This document shows, one piece after another, positions 1 through 5,165 of a stretch of DNA of 5,165 bases (the stretch's first letter is position 1; every line of letters starts with the position of its first letter). The notes under the pieces are model-generated. The model saw only the letters and a list, made by a program, of their open reading frames with translations. It made no database searches and had not been told where the DNA came from. The position numbers and the translations under genes were made by a program. The DNA is taken from NCBI GenBank assembly GCA_029882955.1, contig JAOUJX010000303.1, positions 1 through 5,165 on the forward strand, given 5' to 3'. This stretch comes from Gammaproteobacteria bacterium (GTDB lineage: Bacteria > Pseudomonadota > Gammaproteobacteria > GCA-001735895).

Positions 1-851
1 ACTTTATCTAGATCGTCCGGCGCCGGATTACCCATTGGTGCCACCCAGCCGGCCAGGCCGAGATCGTCGTAGGGGGCACCATTGAGGATATTCAGGAAAT
101 CCACCATGCCACTGGCTTCGAGCAGTTTAGCAACTTCGATACCTTCCCCGGCAGTTATCCCGCCAGCACTTAACTCGTCTCCGGTAACACGTATGCCAAT
201 CACGAATTCGTCACCGACCCGGTCCCGAATCGCTTCGAGAACTTGCAGAGTCAGGCGTAACCGATTGTGCAAGCTACCACCGTAATCGTCGGTCCTGTTG
301 TTGATCAGGGGAGACAGAAACTGTCCGAGCAAATGCGAATGCGACAATAGTTCAATGCCGTCAAATCCGCCCTGCTGACAACGACCCGCAGCATCGGCAA
401 AGTGATTAATGACCCGGTGGAAATCGTGACTTTCCATCGGTTTTGGAAACGATCGATGCGCCCGCTCACGCCTGTCAGATGCACCGATTACTGGAAGCCA
501 GTACCCACTATCACTTGAGGTGCGTCGTCCCATATGGGTGATCTGGCACATGATAGCGGCGCCATGAGAATGCACACCATCGGTCAGGCGACGAAACCAC
601 GGGATAATACTATCGTCTCCGGCATATAACTGACCAAACACCGACGGACTATCGGGTGAAATATTGGTCGAACCGCCAATCATGGTTAAAGCCACGCCAC
701 CTTTGGCTTTTTCTTCGTGGTAAAGCCGATAGCGGTCTCGAGGATGACCCTCTTCGGCAAATGAGGGAGCATGAGCGGTACTCAGTATTCGATTGCGTAA
801 CTGTAAATGACGCAGTTGAAATGGCTGTAATAAAGCATCGTGGCTGGACAT
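1..851 (-). CDS. NADH:flavin oxidoreductase / old yellow enzyme family, DgcA/Stc2 N-demethylase-like (3' end outside window)
   Basis: This is the N-terminal TIM-barrel part of an FMN-dependent oxidoreductase; 283 codons are visible and the frame is still open at the window edge. The ATG lies 4 nt after the TGA of the MttB remnant, which suggests old translational coupling; I see no clear Shine-Dalgarno. Family marks are the N-terminal LQPFQLRHLQLRNRI strand (residues 8-22), QITHMGRR (103-110, flavin-contacting loop), GIELLSHSHLLGQFLSP (165-181), NNRTDDYGG (184-192) and GIRVTGDE (219-226). The active-site loop is one residue shorter than in classical ene-reductases and keeps only the second His of the HxxH pair (H171), with H173 nearby. 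That pattern, and the general wording of the protein, match the dimethylglycine/stachydrine demethylase branch as I remember it, so oxidative N-demethylation of a tertiary amine is inferred rather than ene reduction. Such proteins usually carry a C-terminal [4Fe-4S]/FAD half, which would lie outside the window. Family is certain, substrate is not. Confidence 0.88.
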   Translation of the reverse strand, partial: MSSHDALLQPFQLRHLQLRNRILSTAHAPSFAEEGHPRDRYRLYHEEKAKGGVALTMIGGSTNISPDSPSVFGQLYAGDDSIIPWFRRLTDGVHSHGAAIMCQITHMGRRTSSDSGYWLPVIGASDRRERAHRSFPKPMESHDFHRVINHFADAAGRCQQGGFDGIELLSHSHLLGQFLSPLINNRTDDYGGSLHNRLRLTLQVLEAIRDRVGDEFVIGIRVTGDELSAGGITAGEGIEVAKLLEASGMVDFLNILNGAPYDDLGLAGWVAPMGNPAPDDLDK

Positions 852-855
852 GGCG

Positions 856-1059
856 TCATTCATTATTGAGGGCATCAACAGCCGGGATCTCGCGCTCACG
901 ACGTGCGATATAATCGAGTAATGCCTCATCTACGGCCGGGTCAAGTTCAGGTTCTACGTAAGCATTCAGCATGGCTTTGACTTCATCGGGCGCTCGTTCG
1001 TTAATCTCTTTCGATTCCTCGGCCAGTCGAATGCCAGCAATAGTTAGCGCCTGCCATGA
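856..1059 (-). pseudogene. C-terminal remnant of an MttB-family (trimethylamine/glycine betaine) methyltransferase
   Basis: An open frame of 67 codons ends in TGA at 858-856 and has no ATG; upstream it is closed by TGA at 1062-1060 and again by TGA a few codons before. The translation carries the typical MttB tail: a Trp-containing start (WQALTIAGIRLAEES), then APDEVKAMLNAYVEPELDP, then AVDEALLDYIARREREIP, which matches the pattern LDPAIDEAL-x-x-YVARR-K/R-E at the very end of MttB homologues. Full-length members are around 480-520 residues, so only roughly the last eighth remains. No other part of the protein appears in any frame between here and the GntR gene, so this is a deletion and not a sequencing frameshift. 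The family transfers a methyl group from a quaternary or tertiary amine to a corrinoid protein; this fragment cannot do so. It lies directly before the flavoenzyme gene, which would act on the demethylated product. Confidence 0.72.
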
Positions 1060-1069
1060 TCACTGCCAT
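1051..1069. repeat. short direct repeat CTGCCAT-N5-CTGCCAT at the MttB break point
   Basis: CTGCCAT occurs at 1051-1057 and again at 1063-1069, separated by GATCA; the phase is 12 bp and the centre contains the palindrome TGATCA (1057-1062). The repeat lies where the MttB-like reading frame stops being recognisable, and it supplies the in-frame stop. It could be a small tandem duplication or a scar of the deletion. A repeat this short can also occur by chance. Confidence 0.4.
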
Positions 1070-1122
1070 CAATGTGGTTGCGCTCTCGCCTTATTCTCTG
1101 CGCCGTAAATTAATTTTAACCT

Positions 1123-1242
1123 ATGAATCGAAATATAGACATTCTTGCATTGCGTAGTTATATCCTCGCCGAAAAACCTGGCTCCTTTGCCAAAGTCGCC
1201 AGTAACCTTAACTGCTCACCACTTTCAAAACCCGGATATTGA
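1123..1242 (+). pseudogene. N-terminal remnant of a LysR-family transcriptional regulator
   Basis: An ATG-started frame of 39 codons, followed by TGA, is the only plus-strand coding trace I accept. It reads MNRNIDILALRSYILAEKPG, then SFAKVASNLNCSPLSKPGY. This is the standard LysR opening: the N-terminal helix with the ID-x-x-x-LRS pattern, then the first helix of the winged helix-turn-helix (GSFAKVASNLNCSP). The frame breaks where the recognition helix (S-x-x-S-x-x-I-x-x-LE) should follow. LysR proteins are normally about 300 residues, so nearly 90% is missing, and the DNA that follows is the end of the GntR gene. No Shine-Dalgarno is visible. It was probably the divergent regulator of the methylated-amine genes to its left. 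It cannot bind DNA as it stands. Confidence 0.68.
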
Positions 1243-1260
1243 TACCGGATTTATCCGGGC
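1227..1260 (-). terminator. candidate intrinsic terminator of the transporter-gntR operon
   Basis: Read on the minus strand, CCCGGATA (1259-1252) pairs perfectly with TATCCGGG (1238-1231) across a 13-nt loop, and a run TTTT (1230-1227) follows; a G-T pair could extend the stem. The stem contains the TAA stop of the GntR gene. The T-tract is short and the loop is long, so termination may be partial. An alternative smaller hairpin, CCGGAT-AA-ATCCGG, sits inside the first arm and would compete. Confidence 0.4.
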
Positions 1261-2042
1261 AGAAATCCACGGTTAACAATTGCTTCCTGAACTTCCATCA
1301 GACGTTTTGCTGACGCCATATGTGCTCTCATGATCGATTGTGCAGCATTCGCGTCTTTTTCGCGGAAAGCTTCTATAAGCTGTGCCTGATAAGATAATCC
1401 TCGTTCTCGCAATTCCGGGTTGGGGCGGGTGTAAATACGCCTGCATACTGCCAGATCTTTTAATAATGAAATCAGGAAGCCGCAAATAAATCCCTGTAGT
1501 GGATTCGTCGAAAACTCGGCCAGCCGTTCGTGAAATTCGAGTTCGGCAATACGCTGCTGCTGTTCTTCTTCGATCGTTTTGGGCGGATGATCATAAACCA
1601 CCATCGTTTTTTCGAGAGTGGCAATTTCCTGATCACCAAGTTGAATTGCCAGGTTTGCGGCCATTTCTGGTTCCAGTGCCTGGCGGAGTTCATAAATATC
1701 GCTAATGGTCAGGTTTTTGAAAAAGAAATGGTTAGCGAGAAGTGCGCGAGCGCGGCTTGCCGGCATCTCTGTTATGAATGCGCCGCCACCGGGTCCGGTA
1801 CGGGTTTGAATCAATCCCTGTGTTTCTAAAACTTTCAGTGCTTCGCGCGCAGTACCTTTGCTGACGGCGAAGGTTTTGATTAACTCCTGCTCCTGTGGGA
1901 GACGGTCACCGGGCACCAGATTTTGATCTGTTATCCAGTCCTTTATCGACTCTGCAACTTTGCGTGGACGATTTCGCAGTCCTGGTGATTTGCCTGTTTC
2001 AGGTTGGTCGGGTTTCAATCGGATGGAAGCAGGCGGTTTCAT
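1251..2042 (-). CDS. GntR-family transcriptional regulator, FadR subfamily (FCD ligand domain)
   Basis: This is a 263-residue DNA-binding repressor/activator expected to sense a small metabolite. The winged helix-turn-helix covers residues 27-90: RKVAESIKDWI, then LVPGDRLPQEQEL (42-54), then VSKGTAREALKVLETQGLI (60-78) and the glycine-rich wing RTGPGGGAFI. The all-helical FCD domain follows from about 114 (ISDIYELRQALEPEMAANLA) to the end. In most FCD proteins an Asp and three His bind a metal. Here the expected D-x-x-F-H is E-L-E-F-H (E167, H171), the third ligand position is Gln (Q219 in SYQAQLIEAF), and H241 (MRAHM) is kept. The metal site is therefore altered. The ATG at 2042 is chosen because the longer frame back to 2189 only re-reads the preceding ATPase gene and lacks family sequence. 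Even so the gene overlaps that ATPase by 44 nt; a GGAG lies 14 nt before the ATG, rather far. Being last in the transporter operon, it probably controls that operon. The ligand is unknown. Confidence 0.9.
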   Translation of the reverse strand: MKPPASIRLKPDQPETGKSPGLRNRPRKVAESIKDWITDQNLVPGDRLPQEQELIKTFAVSKGTAREALKVLETQGLIQTRTGPGGGAFITEMPASRARALLANHFFFKNLTISDIYELRQALEPEMAANLAIQLGDQEIATLEKTMVVYDHPPKTIEEEQQQRIAELEFHERLAEFSTNPLQGFICGFLISLLKDLAVCRRIYTRPNPELRERGLSYQAQLIEAFREKDANAAQSIMRAHMASAKRLMEVQEAIVNRGFLPG

Positions 2043-2973
2043 GTTCAAAGGTATCGCTCCGGAGTCTCGGTTTGGTTTTGCGGCAGTCCTCTTGTACCAG
2101 ATAACAGCGGTTAGCAAAAGCACATCCGGACGGTGGATTATGTGGATCTGGTAATTCAGCCGAGGTGTCTCTATTTTGCACCAGAGCACGGCCGACCATT
2201 GGGACGCTGGATCCGAGTAAATTCGTATAAGGGTGCCGAGGGCTGGTAAGAACGGATTCCGCTGAACCTATTTCGACGATCGATCCGAAATATAAAACTG
2301 CTATGCGGTCGCTAACTGCTTCTACTACGGCTAGATCGTGGCTGATTAACAGGTAGGTAAGATCGTAGGCTTTGCGCAGATCAGCGAGTAAATTCAGCAC
2401 CTGCGCCTGCACCGATACATCGAGCGCCGATACGGGTTCATCGAGGACAATGATTCGCGGGCTTGCGGCGAGGGCACGTGCAATACCTATGCGCTGAGCC
2501 TGACCACCGGAAAACTCGTGCGGGTAGCGATCGAGGAATTCACGTCGCAGGTTTACCGAGTCAAACAGTTCATTGATACGCGCGCGGCGTGCGGCCTGAT
2601 CCATACCCATTAAATGAATGAGCGGTGCCTCGATAATCTGGCGGATGGTCTTTCGTGGATTGAGCGAGCTAATTGGGTCCTGGAAGACATACTGAATTAA
2701 GCGACCGAAAGCAACAGCGTCTCTCGGTTGGCCGGTTATTGCCTGACCTTCGATAATGATATTGCCCCCGGTCGGTGGTAGTAATCCGACCAGCATGCGA
2801 GCAAGCGTTGATTTACCGCAACCCGATTCTCCGACGATACCCAGAGTTTCGCCTTTCTGGACCGTGAAGCTGGCCGATTGCACCGCATGAACCGAGGGCA
2901 CCGGTTTGCCCAGCAGAGATTTACCTCCACCAAAAGTTTTAGACAGATTGTTGACTTCAAGTACAGGTGTCAT
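1999..2973 (-). CDS. Peptide-type ABC importer ATP-binding protein, DppF/OppF-like
   Basis: This is a 324-residue cytoplasmic ATPase that would pair with the ATPase half of the fused upstream protein to power import. Visible motifs are Walker A GESGCGKST (48-56), Q-loop Q98 in FQDP, the N-P pair typical of OppF/DppF after it (SSLNP), signature FSGGQAQR (154-161; Phe replaces the usual Leu), Walker B RIIVLDEP (173-180) with catalytic E179, D-loop SALD, and switch H212. The C-terminal oligopeptide-type extension holds HPYT (247-250) and four Cys in the C-x5-C-x6-C...C spacing (C284, C290, C297, C315). The ATG at 2973 overlaps the TGA of the upstream gene as ATGA, with GGA about 10 nt before it. 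A GTG 27 nt further up was rejected because it lies deeper in the preceding gene and adds no family sequence. All catalytic residues are present, so the protein should be active. Substrate cannot be told from the ATPase. Confidence 0.93.
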   Translation of the reverse strand: MTPVLEVNNLSKTFGGGKSLLGKPVPSVHAVQSASFTVQKGETLGIVGESGCGKSTLARMLVGLLPPTGGNIIIEGQAITGQPRDAVAFGRLIQYVFQDPISSLNPRKTIRQIIEAPLIHLMGMDQAARRARINELFDSVNLRREFLDRYPHEFSGGQAQRIGIARALAASPRIIVLDEPVSALDVSVQAQVLNLLADLRKAYDLTYLLISHDLAVVEAVSDRIAVLYFGSIVEIGSAESVLTSPRHPYTNLLGSSVPMVGRALVQNRDTSAELPDPHNPPSGCAFANRCYLVQEDCRKTKPRLRSDTFEHETACFHPIETRPT

Positions 2974-4859
2974 GCGCTTGATTCCAGTGGATAATTGCAC
3001 CTGACCGAGTGCGTATCAGAAACATCACTGAGTGAAAGTTCGCCTTTTTTACAGGCTTCTCTGGCAATATTGCAGCGTGGCGCAAAGTGGCAGCCTTGTG
3101 CGAGGCTGTCTAGCGCTGGCGGTAGCCCGGAAATAGCGGTTAGCCTGCGTTGTCCGGAGCCGGGTTCGGGTACACAATCTATTAATCTTGCGGTGTAAGG
3201 GTGTGAAGGCCTGTCGAGTACTTCTTCAGTACGACCCGTTTCGATAATTTGTCCAGCGTACATCACTGCAATTCTGTCACAGAGCTGGGCGACAACGCCG
3301 AAGTCGTGTGTGATAAATATCAACGCCAGTTTCCGATGTTGGCGAAGTTCTGATAGTAAAGCGAGGATTTGCGCCTGTACGGTGACGTCGAGCGCGGTGG
3401 TTGGTTCATCGGCAATAATGATGTCTGGATCATTGGCGAGTGCCATCGCGATGCTGACGCGTTGGCGCATACCACCGGACAACTCATGTGGGTAATTGTT
3501 AATACGGGCCTCAGGGTTTGGGATTTGCACCTGCTTGAGCAGGTTTATCGCCTGGCTTAAGGCCTCCGCTTTAGATACCTTCCTGTGACAGTCAATGGCC
3601 TCGATCAATTGCTCCCCTATCGAATATAGCGGATGCAGCGTCGACAGAGGGTCCTGAAATATATACGAAATGCGTCCACCACGGATTGAGCGTAAAGTCT
3701 CAAAATCTGCCGATAGCAAATCCTTGCCTTCGAGCCTTACCGTACCTGCCTTAATGACACCCGGTGGTGAGGCGACAAGCCCGAGTAAGGATAGCGCCGT
3801 CACCGATTTTCCAGAACCGGACTCACCAATGATACCGAGACACTCACCAGCGTTCACTTGCAGGTCGACACCGCTAACCGCTCGGTAGACCCTGTCACCG
3901 ACTTCGAAATGGGTGTGAAGATTGTCAACTTCGAGCAAGGACTGGACCGATTGTGCTTCATGGGGCAGCTTTCGATCCAGGCGTGTTACTGCGGAAGGGC
4001 GCTCAAGTGCACCAGAGCGCAGCCTTGGGTCGAGCGCGTCGCGTACCCCGTCGCCGAGAAGATTGATGCTCATCACAATGATAAAAATCATCACGCCGGG
4101 TACGATTGAGGCATGCGGTGCGGTTATCAGTAATTTACGCCCTTCACCGAGCATCGAGCCGAGATCTGCCTGAGGTGGCTGAGAACCGAGCCCGAGAAAG
4201 GATAGTCCCGCTGTTTCGAGGATCATCCAGCCTATCGTAGTGGACATGGCGATGACGATCACCGGTAGTACGTTGGGTAATATCTCACTCCAGATAATGC
4301 GCCAGTTTCCCATGCCGGAAAGACGTGCTGCGTCGACGAATTCTCGGTGTGTAATGCCTACAGTAACACCCCGGATGTTGCGTGCGAAAAACGGGATATT
4401 AACAATGGTGACTGCGTAGAGTGCATTGATCAGCCCCGGCCCCAATACGGCGACAATCGCCAGTGCAAGTAATATATAGGGGAAAGCCATTAACATATCG
4501 ATTCCGCGCATAATCAGATTGTCGATGCGCCCGCCGAAAAATCCTGCGATGATACCGATACAGGAGCCGATGACTGCAGCGATTAAAGAAGCCGATATGC
4601 CGACCATGAGAGAGAGTTGAGTGCCCCAGATCAGGCGGGCGAGCAGGTCTCGGCCGAGGTGGTCGGTGCCTAACAGGTGGCCGGCTGTCAGTGGACGCAG
4701 TAGACGGTTGGCCGGGGCGGTTAAGTCGGGATTGTGCAGTGGCAGTAGCGGTGCAGCGAACGCGACGCATATCACGAGCACGAGCACAACGGCGCCAAAT
4801 CCGGCGAGGCGATTGCGAAATAAAAGCCTGAATCCCAGCTTTATACCGGCTTCGTTCAC
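2970..4859 (-). CDS. Fused DppC-like permease and DppD-like ATPase of a peptide-type ABC importer
   Basis: One 629-residue protein joins two parts that are usually separate. Residues 1 to about 283 are a DppC-like inner-membrane permease: TM1 at about 20-40 followed by the periplasmic HLLGTDHLGRDLLARLIWG (61-79), further membrane segments near 83-107, 120-140, 143-158, 195-225 and 250-275, and the EAA coupling loop EFVDAARLSGMGNWR (173-187) ending at LP (194-195). A linker of about 20-25 residues (283-306) leads to an ATPase: Walker A GESGSGKS (345-352), Q402, signature LSGGMRQR (460-467), Walker B IIIADEP (480-486), switch H518. The C-terminal extension contains HPYT (553-556) and Cys 590, 596, 603 and 621, the spacing seen in Dpp/Opp ATPases that hold an iron-sulfur cluster. 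The frame is continuous and the joint carries no stop, so it is a real fusion. The start is GTG, overlapping the upstream TGA as GTGA. Such permease/ATPase fusions are known in this transporter family. The imported solute (peptide, modified amino acid, other) is unknown. Confidence 0.93.
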   Translation of the reverse strand: MNEAGIKLGFRLLFRNRLAGFGAVVLVLVICVAFAAPLLPLHNPDLTAPANRLLRPLTAGHLLGTDHLGRDLLARLIWGTQLSLMVGISASLIAAVIGSCIGIIAGFFGGRIDNLIMRGIDMLMAFPYILLALAIVAVLGPGLINALYAVTIVNIPFFARNIRGVTVGITHREFVDAARLSGMGNWRIIWSEILPNVLPVIVIAMSTTIGWMILETAGLSFLGLGSQPPQADLGSMLGEGRKLLITAPHASIVPGVMIFIIVMSINLLGDGVRDALDPRLRSGALERPSAVTRLDRKLPHEAQSVQSLLEVDNLHTHFEVGDRVYRAVSGVDLQVNAGECLGIIGESGSGKSVTALSLLGLVASPPGVIKAGTVRLEGKDLLSADFETLRSIRGGRISYIFQDPLSTLHPLYSIGEQLIEAIDCHRKVSKAEALSQAINLLKQVQIPNPEARINNYPHELSGGMRQRVSIAMALANDPDIIIADEPTTALDVTVQAQILALLSELRQHRKLALIFITHDFGVVAQLCDRIAVMYAGQIIETGRTEEVLDRPSHPYTARLIDCVPEPGSGQRRLTAISGLPPALDSLAQGCHFAPRCNIAREACKKGELSLSDVSDTHSVRCNYPLESSA

Positions 4860-5165
4860 ATTTTGACCCGCGGATCGAGCCAGCTCTGGGCAAGGTCTGC
4901 TAGCAGGTTAAACAGAACATAGCTGCTGGCGACAATAACCACGCCTCCCTGAACGAGTAAGATATCGCGTTGGGATATGGCCTGTACCAGCATTCGTCCG
5001 ACTCCGGGCCATTGAAACACAGTTTCGATATACACCGCTCCACCGAGTACAAAACCGGCCTGCACACCGATTACCGGTATGATGCTAACCAGTGACGCCT
5101 TAAAGGCATGTCGATAGAGCACCTTTTTCTCGCTCAGTCCTTTCGCGCGTGCGGTGCGGATATAG
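4856..5165 (-). CDS. DppB-like ABC importer permease (5' part outside window)
   Basis: Only the last 102 codons are visible; the frame stays open to the window edge. The visible sequence begins in the EAA coupling loop (YIRTARAKGLSEKKVLYRHA), continues through FKASLVSIIPVIGVQAGFVL and GGAVYIETVFQWPGVGRM, then AISQRDILLVQGG, and closes with the membrane segment VVIVASSYVLFNLLADLAQS and the characteristic tail WLDPRVKM. These are the standard end-marks of DppB/OppB/NikB permeases. It is the partner of the DppC-like half of the fused downstream protein: together they form the membrane pore. The stop overlaps the downstream GTG start by 2 nt. The operon promoter, and possibly a solute-binding protein gene, must lie beyond position 5165. 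An ATPase-fused pore with a separate DppB-like subunit implies one copy of each per complex. Confidence 0.93.
   Translation of the reverse strand, partial: YIRTARAKGLSEKKVLYRHAFKASLVSIIPVIGVQAGFVLGGAVYIETVFQWPGVGRMLVQAISQRDILLVQGGVVIVASSYVLFNLLADLAQSWLDPRVKM

Noticed and set aside
656..913. Plus-strand 85-codon frame
   Set aside because: It lies antisense to the well-supported flavoenzyme start and MttB remnant, and its translation shows no family features.
1001..1069. Small minus-strand frame beginning MAVIMAGANYCWHSTG
   Set aside because: Only 22 codons, overlaps the MttB tail in another frame, no Shine-Dalgarno, and I recognise no motif; chance is enough to explain it.
1060..1122. Possible promoter for the LysR remnant (TTGCGC at 1078 and TAAATT at 1106)
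   Set aside because: The spacing is 22 bp, too long for a sigma70 promoter, and no better -10 box is present.
1251..2189. A longer, 312-residue version of the GntR protein
   Set aside because: The first 49 residues are another-frame reading of the DppF-like ATPase gene and have no GntR character; the ATG at 2042 is the sensible start.
2974..3000. GTG start at 3000 for the DppF-like ATPase
   Set aside because: It adds 9 residues without family match; the ATG at 2973 makes the usual ATGA overlap and starts just before the conserved PVLEVNNLSKTF.
4399..4893. Minus-strand 164-codon frame
   Set aside because: It is a shifted-frame shadow of the fused permease gene; Arg/Ser/Pro-rich with no domain.
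1..5165. CRISPR arrays, tRNA/rRNA genes, insertion-sequence ends, defence or phage genes
   Set aside because: No regularly spaced repeats, no tRNA-like cloverleaf sequence, no transposase or integrase reading, and no defence domain were seen on either strand.

Overview
The window is a bacterial chromosomal segment. Every substantial gene reads on the minus strand, so transcription runs from high to low coordinates. Base composition looks close to balanced. The gene families (Dpp/Opp-type peptide importer, FadR-type GntR regulator, LysR, MttB-like methyltransferase, DgcA/stachydrine-demethylase-like flavoenzyme) fit a proteobacterium, possibly a marine or soil gammaproteobacterium. That is a judgement from protein style only, with no rRNA or other marker to support it.

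Right part (5165 down to 1251): a tightly packed operon. It starts off-window in a DppB-like permease (last 102 codons visible). By a GTGA overlap it passes to a 629-residue protein that fuses a DppC-like permease to a DppD-like ATPase, then by an ATGA overlap to a DppF-like ATPase. The last gene is a GntR/FCD regulator that starts inside the end of the DppF-like gene. Together these make the membrane and energy parts of one ABC importer plus a co-transcribed regulator. No solute-binding protein gene is visible, so it is upstream of the window, elsewhere, or absent. A hairpin followed by T4 overlaps the regulator's stop codon and may end the operon.

Middle (about 1250 to 856): a gene graveyard under 400 bp long. 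On the plus strand there is a 39-codon LysR N-terminus cut off inside its helix-turn-helix. On the minus strand there is only the last ~67 codons of an MttB (trimethylamine/glycine-betaine methyltransferase family) gene. A short 12-bp-phased direct repeat sits exactly where the MttB reading frame is lost.

Left part (851 to 1): the N-terminal 283 codons of an intact flavin oxidoreductase of the old yellow enzyme superfamily, running off the window edge. It resembles the DgcA/Stc2 type that N-demethylates tertiary amines. MttB-like and DgcA-like enzymes form a sensible methylated-amine (betaine to dimethylated amine) pair, so the left part looks like the remains of a methylamine/betaine catabolic cluster. 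Its regulator and first enzyme have been gutted, and what is left now lies just downstream, on the same strand, of an ABC-importer operon. I see no unambiguous new system. The eroded junction and the fused transporter are the parts most worth a second look.
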